This document shows positions 24,666-32,908 of a DNA stretch of 57,789 nucleotides, piece by piece (position 1 is the stretch's first letter; the number at the start of each line of letters is the position of its first letter). Position numbers and translations under genes: made by a program. Under the pieces are notes generated by a model that was given only the letters and a program-made list of their open reading frames with translations, searched no databases and was not told the DNA's origin. This DNA is from CAKSNH01 sp964422725. Its GTDB lineage: Bacteria > Bacillota > Clostridia > UBA1381. The stretch spans positions 1 to 57,789 of the forward strand of contig CAYRCC010000010.1 of NCBI GenBank assembly GCA_964422725.1, read 5' to 3'.

Positions 24666-25034
24666 TTAAAGAACTTCCGGAGCCAATGACAAAATCTTCA
24701 TGTACTCTTTATCTCTAAGCTCTCTTGCAACAGGGCCAAAAATACGAGTACCTCTTGGGTTTTTATCATCTCTTATAATAACCGCTGCGTTCTCATCGAA
24801 TCTGATGTATGAACCGTCAGCACGTCTTGCACCTTTAACCGTTCTAACTACTACAGCCTTAACAACGTCACCTTTTTTAACAACTCCGCCTGGTGTTGCC
24901 TTTTTAACACTGCAAATGATTTCATCGCCAATAGCCGCATATCTTTTCTTGGAGCCGCCCAATACACGGATACACATTACCTCTTTAGCACCGGTGTTAT
25001 CAGCTACTTTTAATAATGTTTGTTGTTGTATCAT
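24666..25034 (-). CDS. rplN: 50S ribosomal protein L14
   Basis: 122-residue beta-barrel protein at the subunit interface. The start MIQQQTLLKVADNTGAKEV and the segment VVVRTVKGARRADGSYIRFD identify it. The start is ATG 25034. Confidence 0.98.
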   Translation of the reverse strand: MIQQQTLLKVADNTGAKEVMCIRVLGGSKKRYAAIGDEIICSVKKATPGGVVKKGDVVKAVVVRTVKGARRADGSYIRFDENAAVIIRDDKNPRGTRIFGPVARELRDKEYMKILSLAPEVL

Positions 25035-25064
25035 GCTACTTCCTCCTTCCTGACACAGGCTTTA

Positions 25065-25319
25065 TTACTGTGCTTTTTCCATAATCTCGACCAATCTCCA
25101 TCTCTTATCCTTTGAAAGCGGTCTTGTTTCCATTACTTTTACTTTATCGCCAATTCCACAAACGTTGTCCTCGTCGTGAGCCTTCAGTTTGTAGGTTCTC
25201 TTAACAACCTTACCGTAAAGCGGATGCTTCACGTTATATTCAATCGCAACAACGATAGTTTTGTCCATCTTGTTACTAACTACTTTACCGATTTTAACCT
25301 TACGGCTGTTTCTTTCCAC
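25065..25319 (-). CDS. rpsQ: 30S ribosomal protein S17
   Basis: 84-residue OB-fold primary rRNA binder. I start it at GTG 25319 (MERNSRKVKIGKVVSNKMDK), nine bases after GGAGG. The open frame continues 22 codons upstream across that site, and the normal length of 84-87 residues supports the shorter form. The C-terminal motif GDKVKVMETRPLSKDKRW is typical. Confidence 0.96.
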   Translation of the reverse strand: MERNSRKVKIGKVVSNKMDKTIVVAIEYNVKHPLYGKVVKRTYKLKAHDEDNVCGIGDKVKVMETRPLSKDKRWRLVEIMEKAQ

Positions 25320-25395
25320 TATAAGTAGCCTCCTTTCAAAAAACCTCAAGCTATATACATAGCCTTCCAAATCAGCATTAACCAATCTGTAACCA

Positions 25396-25599
25396 TTAAA
25401 TTGCAGAACCGTTTAATTCTCTTTCATGAATGATGGTTTTAATGCGGGCGATAGTTTTCTTAACGTCATTTATTCTTCTTGGATTTTCCAACTGATTAAT
25501 GGCGTTTTGAAATCTTAAATTGAAAAGTTCTTGTTTGCACTCAGCAAGCTTTTCATTAAGCTCAGCCACTGACAACTCTTTAAGCTCAGTTACCTTCAT
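25396..25599 (-). CDS. rpmC: 50S ribosomal protein L29
   Basis: 67-residue helical hairpin near the peptide exit tunnel, where it helps dock trigger factor and SRP. The sequence includes LAECKQELFNLRFQ and the closing VKKTIARIKTIIHEREL. The start is ATG 25599, three bases after the rplP stop. Confidence 0.97.
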   Translation of the reverse strand: MKVTELKELSVAELNEKLAECKQELFNLRFQNAINQLENPRRINDVKKTIARIKTIIHERELNGSAI

Positions 25600-25601
25600 T
25601 A

Positions 25602-26024
25602 TTATTCACCATCCTCTGCTTCACGTTTGACAAATTTACACTTAACAGGTAGTTTGTGCATTGCAAGACGAAGAGCTTCGCGAGCTACTTCCTCAGATAC
25701 TCCGGCAATCTCAAACATTACTCTGCCCGGCTTAACTACCGCAACCCAGTATTCCGGTGAACCTTTACCTGAACCCATTCGAGTTTCAGCCGGTTTTTCC
25801 GTGATAGGCTTGTCAGGGAAAATCTTAATCCAAACCTGACCGCCTCTCTTGATATATCTTGTCATAGCAATACGGGCAGCCTCAATCTGTCTTGATGTGA
25901 TCCATGCCGGCTCAAGTGCCTGCAAACCGAAATCACCGTTAGACACCTTGTTACCGCGAGTAGCTTTACCCTTCATTCTGCCGCGCATAACTCTTCTGTA
26001 TTTAACTCTCTTTGGCAATAACAT
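25602..26024 (-). CDS. rplP: 50S ribosomal protein L16
   Basis: A-site tRNA-contacting protein, 140 residues. The signatures are MLLPKRVKYRRVMRGRMKG and MGSGKGSPEYWVAVVKPG. The start is ATG 26024, three bases past the rpsC stop. Confidence 0.98.
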   Translation of the reverse strand: MLLPKRVKYRRVMRGRMKGKATRGNKVSNGDFGLQALEPAWITSRQIEAARIAMTRYIKRGGQVWIKIFPDKPITEKPAETRMGSGKGSPEYWVAVVKPGRVMFEIAGVSEEVAREALRLAMHKLPVKCKFVKREAEDGE

Positions 26025-26027
26025 GAT

Positions 26028-26699
26028 TTATCTGCCTCCTTCCGCCTTATTTGAAGCTCTCTTCTTTGTTTCGTGAAGAACTTCACCCTTGTAAATCCAA
26101 ACCTTAACGCCGATGATACCGTATGTTGTGTTTGCCTCTGCAAAACCGTAATCAATATCGGCACGAAGTGTCTGTAGAGGAATTGTACCCTCGTGATACT
26201 GTTCTGTTCTTGCGATTTCAGCGCCGCCTACACGACCCGAAACGGCTGTCTTGATACCCTTAACGCCAAGACGCATACTTCTGCCCATAACCTGCTTCAT
26301 AGCACGTCTGAAAGAAATTCTTCTTTCAAGCTGAGCCGCAATGTTTTCAGCAACAAGCTGAGCGTCGATGTCAGGCTGCTTAACCTCTGCGATGTTCACA
26401 TTAACGGTCTTGCCTGTCATTTTCTCAAGCTGTGCTTTCAGCTTGTCAATCTCCGCGCCTGCCTTACCGATAATAATACCAGGCTTTGCAGCGTGAATTG
26501 TGACATAAATTCTGTCAGTCTTTCTTTCGATTTCAATCTTAGAAATACCGGCATCATAACGTGTCTTTTTAACAAACTTTCTTATATTATAATCTTCGAC
26601 CAACTGGTCGCCAAAATCCTTTTTGCCGGCGAACCATCTTGAGTCCCAGTCTTTTATAACTCCGACTCTCAGTCCGTGCGGATTAACTTTTTGTCCCAT
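26028..26699 (-). CDS. rpsC: 30S ribosomal protein S3
   Basis: Head protein with an N-terminal KH domain (GIIIGKAGAEI, about residues 74-84), part of the mRNA-unwinding entry channel; 223 residues. The start is ATG 26699 (MGQKVNPHGLRVG), six bases after GGAGG; the in-frame TTG two codons earlier is too close to that site. The C-terminal domain carries VKVWIYKGE. Confidence 0.98.
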   Translation of the reverse strand: MGQKVNPHGLRVGVIKDWDSRWFAGKKDFGDQLVEDYNIRKFVKKTRYDAGISKIEIERKTDRIYVTIHAAKPGIIIGKAGAEIDKLKAQLEKMTGKTVNVNIAEVKQPDIDAQLVAENIAAQLERRISFRRAMKQVMGRSMRLGVKGIKTAVSGRVGGAEIARTEQYHEGTIPLQTLRADIDYGFAEANTTYGIIGVKVWIYKGEVLHETKKRASNKAEGGR

Positions 26700-26719
26700 A
26701 GTCAACCTCCTTTTCCGAA

Positions 26720-27055
26720 TTATTCTTTTTCTTTCAATACCAAAGTAATATGGCTTGTTCTCTTCAAGATTTTGAATGCTCTGCCCTGTGCTCTCGGTCT
26801 TATTCTTTTAAGAGTAGGACCCTGAGTTGCATAACACTCAGCTACATATAACTTATCAACGTCCATATTGTGATTATTTTGTGCATTAGCCATTGCTGAT
26901 GCGAGAAGCTTCTCCAAATACTCACTTGCTGACTTTGGAGTATTTTTAAGAATACCCATAGCGTAGTCAACAGGTTTGTTTCTGATTAAATCAAGAACGA
27001 TTTTAACCTTTCTCGGAGATATGCGTGCATATCTTAATACTGCGCGTGCCTCCAT
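26720..27055 (-). CDS. rplV: 50S ribosomal protein L22
   Basis: Exit-tunnel protein of 111 residues whose beta-hairpin contacts the nascent chain and macrolides. The diagnostic segments are ARISPRKVKIVLDLIRNKPV and GPTLKRIRPRAQGRAF at the hairpin tip. The start is ATG 27055. Confidence 0.98.
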   Translation of the reverse strand: MEARAVLRYARISPRKVKIVLDLIRNKPVDYAMGILKNTPKSASEYLEKLLASAMANAQNNHNMDVDKLYVAECYATQGPTLKRIRPRAQGRAFKILKRTSHITLVLKEKE

Positions 27056-27112
27056 TACGGATTCCTCCTTTCAAAATTAGCTGCCCGAACGGGCTTATAT
27101 ATTAACTAAAGC

Positions 27113-27385
27113 TTATCTGCTCGACTTAGCTCCAACGTGACCCTTAAATGTTCTTGTAGGAGCGAACTCACCAAGCTTGTGACCTACCATATCCTCCTGA
27201 ATGAATACCGGAACGTGCTTTCTGCCGTCATGAACAGCGATAGTGTGTCCAACCATTTCAGGGAAAATAGTAGAAGCTCTTGACCAAGTTTTTACAACCT
27301 TTTTCTCGCCCGACTCGTTCATAGCATCAATTCTCTTCATCAAACGCTCTTCGACGAAAGGTCCTTTTTTAATTGATCTTCCCAC
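27113..27385 (-). CDS. rpsS: 30S ribosomal protein S19
   Basis: 90-residue head protein. The start is GTG 27385 (MGRSIKKGPFVEERL), preceded by AAAGGAGG; an upstream in-frame extension of 13 codons covers that site and is rejected. The closing GHKLGEFAPTRTFKGH is the S19 signature. Confidence 0.97.
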   Translation of the reverse strand: MGRSIKKGPFVEERLMKRIDAMNESGEKKVVKTWSRASTIFPEMVGHTIAVHDGRKHVPVFIQEDMVGHKLGEFAPTRTFKGHVGAKSSR

Positions 27386-27442
27386 TTTGCTTCCTCCTTT
27401 TTTGGAATCTTGTGAATATCTCAAACCGCTATAAGAAAGCTA

Positions 27443-28276
27443 TTATTTAGCGTTTCTTCTCTTAACGATGAACTTATCCGTTTTGTTCTTTTTCTTTCTG
27501 GTCTTGTAACCGAGAGCCGGTTTGCCCCAAGGTGTTACCGGTGCAGGACGTCCGATAGGTGACTTACCTTCACCACCGCCGTGAGGGTGATCGTTAGGGT
27601 TCATTACAACACCGCGGACAGTAGGTCTCCAACCCATATGACGTTTTCTTCCGGCTTTACCGATCGAAATGTTCTCGTGCTGAATGTTTCCGACCTGACC
27701 GATTGTAGCCTTACACTCAAGGCGAACCAAACGAACCTCGCCCGACGGAAGTCTTACCTGAGCGTAACCGTTTTCTTTAGCCATAAGCTGTGCGCTGTTT
27801 CCGGCACTTCTTACGAGCTGACCGCCCTTGCCCGGATAAAGCTCAATGTTGTGAATAAGCGTACCGACCGGAATATCTTTGATGAACAAAGCGTTACCCG
27901 GCTTGATGTCTGCGCCTTCACCCGATACTACAACATCGCCCTCTGTAAGTCCGAGCGGAGCAATGATGTATGTCTTTGTGCCGTCCTCGTACTGAAGCAA
28001 TGCAATATTTGCGCTTCTGTTCGGATCGTATTCGATACCCAAAACAGTTGCGTTCATACCGTCTTTATTTCTCTTGAAATCAATGATTCTGTATTTTCTT
28101 CTGTTACCGCCGCCTCTGTGACGAACAGTAATTCTACCATATGAATTTCTACCAGCATTATGTTTCAAAGGAGCTAGAAGCGAACGTTCCGGCTCAAACT
28201 TTGTAATTTCAGCAAAATCTGAAACAGTCATAAATCTTCTGGCAGGTGAGGTAGGATTATACTTTTTGATAGCCAT
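27443..28276 (-). CDS. rplB: 50S ribosomal protein L2
   Basis: 277-residue core protein needed for subunit joining and peptidyl-transferase assembly. The OB fold and SH3-like domain are followed by the C-terminal NPNDHPHGGGEGKSPIGR, which carries the conserved active-centre histidine. The start is ATG 28276, with AAGGA upstream. Confidence 0.98.
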   Translation of the reverse strand: MAIKKYNPTSPARRFMTVSDFAEITKFEPERSLLAPLKHNAGRNSYGRITVRHRGGGNRRKYRIIDFKRNKDGMNATVLGIEYDPNRSANIALLQYEDGTKTYIIAPLGLTEGDVVVSGEGADIKPGNALFIKDIPVGTLIHNIELYPGKGGQLVRSAGNSAQLMAKENGYAQVRLPSGEVRLVRLECKATIGQVGNIQHENISIGKAGRKRHMGWRPTVRGVVMNPNDHPHGGGEGKSPIGRPAPVTPWGKPALGYKTRKKKNKTDKFIVKRRNAK

Positions 28277-28309
28277 ATCCTTGTCACTCCTTACTTCTAT
28301 CTATAAGAT

Positions 28310-28615
28310 TTATACTTCAAAAAATTCGATTGTTTTGCTGTCTGCTGTAAGCTTAACAATAGCCTTTTTCCATGAAGCTCTTCTGCCTTCATATCTGCCC
28401 ATTCTCTTAACCTTACCGAGAACGCGCATTGTCGTAACCTTGTCAACCTTAACGCCGAATACTTCTTCAACAGCCTTCTTTATCTCAATCTTGTTTGCAG
28501 TAACCGGTACTTCAAATGTGTACTTCTTAATTTCGTTACCCTCTTTGTCAAGTGTAACTTCCATACTGCGTTCGGAGATGATTGGTCTTTTCAAAATATC
28601 GTGTGCGAAAGCCAT
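28310..28615 (-). CDS. rplW: 50S ribosomal protein L23
   Basis: Exit-tunnel docking platform for trigger factor and SRP; 101 residues. It includes LKRPIISERSM, ANKIEIKKAVEEVFGVKV and VKRMGRYEGRR. The ATG at 28615 overlaps the rplD stop (TAATG), indicating translational coupling. Confidence 0.98.
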   Translation of the reverse strand: MAFAHDILKRPIISERSMEVTLDKEGNEIKKYTFEVPVTANKIEIKKAVEEVFGVKVDKVTTMRVLGKVKRMGRYEGRRASWKKAIVKLTADSKTIEFFEV

Positions 28616-29238
28616 TATGCAAGCACCTCCTCAATCTTAGCAATTGCATCCTTTGCAACGATGAACTTATCGTTTTTCAGGATTTCGTATGTGTTAAGCG
28701 TGCCGACATAGCTTGCCGTAACACCCTTAATGTTTCTTGCTGATTTGTAAACGTTTGTATCATTTTCGGCAGTTACGATAAGTGCTTTGCCGTCAACGCC
28801 AAGACCCTTGAGCATTGCTGCAATTTTTGCGGTCTTGATTTCGTCCATCTTCAAATCTTCGATAACCATAATCTCGTCAGCCTGTGCTTTTGCGCTCAAT
28901 GCAGACTTGAAAGCAAGTTTTTTAACTTTTTTATTCAATCTGTAGCTGTAATCTCTCGGCTTAGGACCAAGCGCAACGCCGCCGCCAACCCACTGCGGAG
29001 CTCTGATACTACCCTGTCTTGCACGGCCCGTACCTTTCTGTCTCCAAGGCTTAATGCCGCCGCCGCGTACTTCCGTACGAGTCTTTGTGCTCTGAGTGCC
29101 CTGTCTTTGGTTTGCCAAGTAATTTACAACTACCTGATGCAATACAACCTTATTAACCTCAGCAGCGAAGATATTTTCATTCAATTCCATAGTACCCGTC
29201 TGCTTACCGGTCATATCATATACATTAACTGTAGGCAT
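28615..29238 (-). CDS. rplD: 50S ribosomal protein L4
   Basis: 207-residue protein whose extended loop (KPWRQKGTGRARQGSIRAPQ, about residues 65-84) lines the exit tunnel. In E. coli L4 also represses the S10 operon through its leader; whether this homologue binds the leader described at 30329-30704 is unknown. The start is ATG 29238. Confidence 0.98.
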   Translation of the reverse strand: MPTVNVYDMTGKQTGTMELNENIFAAEVNKVVLHQVVVNYLANQRQGTQSTKTRTEVRGGGIKPWRQKGTGRARQGSIRAPQWVGGGVALGPKPRDYSYRLNKKVKKLAFKSALSAKAQADEIMVIEDLKMDEIKTAKIAAMLKGLGVDGKALIVTAENDTNVYKSARNIKGVTASYVGTLNTYEILKNDKFIVAKDAIAKIEEVLA

Positions 29239-29267
29239 AATGTATTCCTCCTTTCCGAAACTTATAA

Positions 29268-29897
29268 TTAAGCCTTAACGCTATTCTTTATAACAACAAG
29301 TCCGCCCTTATTGCCCGGAACTGCGCCCTTTATAAGAAGAAGATTCTTCTCGGCGTCAACCTTAACAATTTCAAGGTTCTGGACTGTAACCTGCACATTA
29401 CCCATATGACCCGGCAATTTCTTGCCTTTCATAACACGTCCCGGTGTAGAACAAGCGCCCATTGAACCTGAGCCTCTGTGATAACCCGAACCGTGAGCCA
29501 TAGGACCTCTGTGAAGACCCCATCTCTTCATCGGACCGGCAAAGCCTTTACCTTTGCTTGTACCCGTTACGTCAATGTTGTCACCTGCCGCAAAAACGTC
29601 TGCCTTTATTTCATCGCCGACATTGTATGCGCTGATGTCATTTAGTCTGAACTCCTTCAAGAACTTTCTTGCAGCCACATCAGCCTTTGCGAAGTGACCC
29701 TTCTGAGGTTTGTTAAGTTTCTTTTCCTTAACATTGCCGAAACCGACCTGAATGGCTTCATAGCCGTCAGTTTCATTGGTTTTTTTCTGTACAACCGTGC
29801 ATGGACCGGCTTCAACAACGGTTACCGGAATTACCTTACCGTCCTCGTCAAAAAGCTGAGTCATACCGATTTTTGTACCCAAAATAGCTTTTTCCAT
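29268..29897 (-). CDS. rplC: 50S ribosomal protein L3
   Basis: Early-assembling protein reaching toward the peptidyl-transferase centre; 209 residues. Its central extension contains TSKGKGFAGPMKRWG and HRGPMAHGSGYHRGSGSMG. The start is ATG 29897 with AGGAGG upstream. Confidence 0.98.
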   Translation of the reverse strand: MEKAILGTKIGMTQLFDEDGKVIPVTVVEAGPCTVVQKKTNETDGYEAIQVGFGNVKEKKLNKPQKGHFAKADVAARKFLKEFRLNDISAYNVGDEIKADVFAAGDNIDVTGTSKGKGFAGPMKRWGLHRGPMAHGSGYHRGSGSMGACSTPGRVMKGKKLPGHMGNVQVTVQNLEIVKVDAEKNLLLIKGAVPGNKGGLVVIKNSVKA

Positions 29898-30013
29898 TAC
29901 TTTTTCCTCCTATTACGGTTATTGGTTCTCATTTTGAGAACATTACCTGCATCATAATCCGTCTGTGCGGATTACTGCCGCCTGCTCTGCGCAGACAATA
30001 CATTTATCTTGAC

Positions 30014-30328
30014 TTACTTTTGGATAACGTCGATTTCAACGCCTGCCGGCAAATCAAGTTTGATAAGAGATTCCATAGTCTTAGCACCAGGAACTACAAT
30101 ATCAATCAATCTTTTGTGAGTTCTTCTTTCAAACTGCTCACGAGAATCCTTATACTTATGAACCGCACGAAGAATTGTGATGATTTCCTTATCTGTCGGA
30201 AGCGGAATAGGACCTGATACTTTAGCACCGGTTCTCTTTGCAATCTCTACAATTTTCTCTGCTGACTGATCCAATACCGCATGGTCATAAGCTTTAAGCT
30301 TGATTCTGATTTTTTGGTTTGCTGCCAT
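30014..30328 (-). CDS. rpsJ: 30S ribosomal protein S10
   Basis: First gene of the S10 operon, 104 residues; the head protein, known elsewhere also as NusE. The motif SGPIPLPTDKEIITILRAVH (about residues 36-55) and the C-terminal LDLPAGVEIDV are typical. The start is ATG 30328, preceded by AAGGAGGG. A structured leader of about 375 nt lies upstream. No tuf or fusA precedes it in this window. Confidence 0.98.
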   Translation of the reverse strand: MAANQKIRIKLKAYDHAVLDQSAEKIVEIAKRTGAKVSGPIPLPTDKEIITILRAVHKYKDSREQFERRTHKRLIDIVVPGAKTMESLIKLDLPAGVEIDVIQK

Positions 30329-30704
30329 ACTTTTCCCTCCTTATAAAATATATTGTGATACGCACGACAGCTCTAAAAATGTACACACCGCCGGGTGTTT
30401 CTACCCACCCTCAAAATAAAACCCGTATCGCTCACTGAGAGCAATCCGGGTGAACATCTCAATTGATGTTAGGTGTCCCCGCTCAATATTTTTTTCCGCA
30501 CGCGCTACACCCCCGACAAAACAACCGCCGAGTATACGCACTCCAAGCCGCGCACGCCTACACAAGTACAGCGCACCGCCCCGTCAAAAGAAAACAATAT
30601 TAAGCGTGACCTGCCGCCCGGTTTCATGAATCGGACATTCTCCACGGAAAAACCGAACCTAAAGTCCGCAACCTCCCGCTTCATCGTTTGCCAAGTGTCA
30701 CAAC
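30329..30704 (-). ncRNA. Structured 5' leader of the S10 operon
   Basis: About 375 nt between the promoter and rpsJ, GC-richer than normal intergenic DNA here. It is full of potential stems, including those at 30393-30470. Long leaders on S10 operons elsewhere bind an autoregulatory ribosomal protein. I do not recognise a specific Rfam-type consensus, so the ligand is unknown. Confidence 0.55.
30393..30470 (-). promoter_or_regulatory. Possible attenuator in the S10 leader
   Basis: Read on the minus strand: stem AACATC/GATGTT; then a compound stem ACCCG...CGGGT (30447-30451 with 30421-30425) enclosing GCTC/GAGC and followed by TTTTATTTT, terminator-like; then GGGTG (30406-30410) / CACCC (30393-30397). 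The CACCC at the start of the terminator stem could instead pair with the downstream GGGTG, giving mutually exclusive folds. Confidence 0.45.
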
Positions 30705-30710
30705 ACTGTT

Positions 30711-30739
30711 ATTATACATTATTTCAAGGGTTTTGGCAA
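30711..30739 (-). promoter_or_regulatory. Promoter of the S10-spc-alpha operon
   Basis: Minus strand TTGCCA (30734-30739), 17-bp spacer, TATAAT (30711-30716). This is the only strong promoter found for the whole 16-kb ribosomal cluster. From 30740 to 30929 I see only a GC-rich stretch repeating part of the palindrome below. Confidence 0.75.
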
Positions 30740-30929
30740 GTCTTTTGTGCAAATTCCGTGCTAAAATTTTTTACAAAATATCAGAAAATCACATTTCGTT
30801 TTTGTGCATTTTGACAATAACTCAAATATGCTGTTTTTGCATAAAAAAGCCGCCGGCACGCGGTACGACATTTCCGGCATACAAAAGCCGTTATTCGTCC
30901 GCACTCCGGCGACAGATATAAACAAACCG

Positions 30930-30951
30930 GCACGCGGTATATACCGCGTGC
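30930..30951. repeat. Perfect 22-bp palindrome with an upstream half copy
   Basis: GCACGCGGTAT followed by its exact complement. The half site CCGGCACGCGGTA also occurs near 30853-30865. It lies past the end of the transglutaminase-like gene. It could be an operator-like site or an mRNA-end hairpin; no T-tract is adjacent. Confidence 0.5.
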
Positions 30952-30955
30952 GGTG

Positions 30956-30976
30956 TTTTAAAGGGGCAAACCCCTT
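30956..30976 (-). terminator. Weak hairpin after the transglutaminase-like gene
   Basis: Minus-strand stem AAGGGG/CCCCTT with a four-base loop, followed by TAAAAC. The T-tract is poor. Confidence 0.35.
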
Positions 30977-30980
30977 ATCT

Positions 30981-32462
30981 TTACTTATTGATAACCAGTT
31001 TTTCTCTGTACGGCTTCAGCAGTTCGTTCCAGAAAAACATCGTCAATGTGTCGTTACAATCCATACGCACCTCGTTTACACCGGCACCGCACATAACAAC
31101 AGCGAAATTTTCGCCGTCCGCCGCAAAAACATTCAGTACGGCATCGTTTTCCGTAAATACCCTGGTGACTGCCGTATTCGTATCAAAATACGTTTCGCCT
31201 ATTTTTACGTCACCGAGCGAAAGCTCTCCGCCCTTGACAAATTCCAATATTCCGCCGTCGGCAACACTTAATATAGCGTATCCGAGCGTATTGTTCCTTA
31301 TAAACAGCCCCGCCATACCCTGTATACTTTCTACCACTGCCGTTTCCTTTGTCAGCGGATTGTATATCATAATTGCGGTATCTGTGTTGAAATACACCTT
31401 ACCGTTGTACTCGGCTACACCGGCATAGGTGGAGGCTGTACTCATACCGCCGCCCAAATCCCATTTTCCGTCACCGCTGAGCTTTTCAAATATCACATCA
31501 CCGTCAGTCGTCACGAGCTTATCGCCGTCAACATAATAAGTCTTGCCCATACAATACACAACCGCACCGCTGTTTGTACGCCAAGGCGCACTGTCGTATT
31601 TATCGGAATCAGCCGTAATTTCACCCAAATCAAAGCCGCTGTGATTACTATTCGGCGCCGGCATATTCTCGATTGCCGCCGAGCTCAAAAGTGCATATGT
31701 ATGTTGTACCTGCGCATACCTATCGGCAACAGGATCGTCCCACGTCAAATCTATATGATACCACTCTCCGTCAACCTTAACCAAATTCCACGCGTGCTGC
31801 ATAGAGTCCGATGTCACAAACAGGCAGTCGATACCGATATTATTCATAACATGCTTAAACGCAAGCGCATACGCCTGGCACACTCCCGTTTTGGTTACCA
31901 TAATCGACGTATCGAAATTCGGATTTTTATTTTCCAGTCCCACAGTATCATATTGGTAATTCAGCACCATATAATCGTGTACCGTCATAACCTTATCAAA
32001 CTCGGTCATATTGCCGTTGATAAGCAGTAAAATCTCGTCGGTTGCCGCATTGATCTGCGCGGTCATCTGTGCCACCTCTGCCGCGTCGGTCGTTTTATAT
32101 TTCGGCTTGATTTTTGTTACTTTTTCTCCCGAAACGGACCACCCAAGCTCCGTTTTCGCATAATACAATTCGGGATTATTGTACAATACATTGTAGTACG
32201 CATTTTTAAACTTCTCTTCTTCCTCCTCCGTACCCACCTGTATGTTGAACTCCGAAATGTCAATCTCGGCCTCAAGATTCTTCAACCCCGCCACAACCTT
32301 CTCCTCAAACGCCTTGTCGGTGTCCTCGTCCATAAGCGATACCTCACCCGACACATACGTTTTCAGCAGTTCACGTTCATCATAAAACTCCTCGGCATAT
32401 GCAGACACCGAAAACGCACCGCAAAACACCGTAATCAATGCAAGAAACAATATTTTTTTCAA
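30981..32462 (-). CDS. Secreted transglutaminase-like domain protein
   Basis: 493-residue exported protein. The signal peptide MKKILFLALITVFCGAFSV ends near SAYA-EE (about residue 24). A helical region (30-150) is followed by a transglutaminase-like domain of the papain fold. It has nucleophile Cys in KTGVCQAYALAF, His in SMQHAWNLVKV and Asp in EWYHIDLTWDDP, so the triad is complete. The C-terminal 230 residues look like repeated beta strands (VAEYNGKVYFNTD). Such proteins are usually wall-associated peptidases or cross-linkers. The start is TTG 32462 after GAGGGGG; the lysine-rich signal begins there. No partner gene is adjacent. The substrate is unknown. Confidence 0.85.
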   Translation of the reverse strand: MKKILFLALITVFCGAFSVSAYAEEFYDERELLKTYVSGEVSLMDEDTDKAFEEKVVAGLKNLEAEIDISEFNIQVGTEEEEEKFKNAYYNVLYNNPELYYAKTELGWSVSGEKVTKIKPKYKTTDAAEVAQMTAQINAATDEILLLINGNMTEFDKVMTVHDYMVLNYQYDTVGLENKNPNFDTSIMVTKTGVCQAYALAFKHVMNNIGIDCLFVTSDSMQHAWNLVKVDGEWYHIDLTWDDPVADRYAQVQHTYALLSSAAIENMPAPNSNHSGFDLGEITADSDKYDSAPWRTNSGAVVYCMGKTYYVDGDKLVTTDGDVIFEKLSGDGKWDLGGGMSTASTYAGVAEYNGKVYFNTDTAIMIYNPLTKETAVVESIQGMAGLFIRNNTLGYAILSVADGGILEFVKGGELSLGDVKIGETYFDTNTAVTRVFTENDAVLNVFAADGENFAVVMCGAGVNEVRMDCNDTLTMFFWNELLKPYREKLVINK

Positions 32463-32492
32463 AGCTTTTCCCCCTCAAATGTTATATGTATA

Positions 32493-32521
32493 ATTTTATC
32501 ACATATTATTCAGGCTGTCAA
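32493..32521 (-). promoter_or_regulatory. Promoter of the transglutaminase-like gene
   Basis: Minus strand TTGACA (32516-32521), 17-bp spacer, TAAAAT (32493-32498). Confidence 0.75.
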
Positions 32522-32621
32522 TTTAATCAAAAAATGTCCTGTAAAAATTTCATAAATCCGAACCGCTCAAAATTGCCGCAATTAAAACGCCGAATACCGC
32601 TAAAACCAAAACAATACATTA

Positions 32622-32894
32622 AAGGCTGCCGACTTTCGCCGACAGCCTCAGAGTGCAGACTTATTAGTTTTGCTTAAAATTTTTAGGAGATTTCGCTGTC
32701 TGCGGACAGCGACAAACTTTTTTAAAAAGTTTGAACAAAACTTGAACGCTTAGGAGTTTCGTCGTCTGCGGACGACGATTTAAGGCTCTGCCTTAAAAAT
32801 CCGCAAGCCTTTGAAAAGGCTTGACCTAAACTTTAATACAAAACGCGTTGGGTTTTGTCTACAGTCTAAGGCTGCCGACTTTCGCCGACAGCCT
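32622..32894. repeat. Hairpin-chain repeat flanked by a duplicated 27-bp hairpin
   Basis: The core 32649-32867 begins CAGAGTGCAGACTTATTAG (20 of 23 bases match the end at 11877) and ends with TCTACAGTCT in inverted sense. Inside is a chain of hairpins such as CGCTGTCTGCGGACAGCG, CGTCGTCTGCGGACGACG and CAAGCCTTT...AAAGGCTTG. Identical 27-bp copies of an AAGGCTGCCGAC...GACAGCCT hairpin flank it at 32622-32648 and 32868-32894. Non-coding. Confidence 0.7.
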
Positions 32895-32908
32895 TATTTT
32901 AATAATCT

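Noticed and set aside
30393..30470. Reading the S10 leader as the known E. coli L4-binding leader
   Set aside because: Only the general idea of stacked stems is shared; the sequence and stem order do not match what I know of that leader.
32508..32530. CAGGCTGTCAATTT resembling a repeat end
   Set aside because: It is explained by the TTGACA -35 element of the promoter at 32493-32521.
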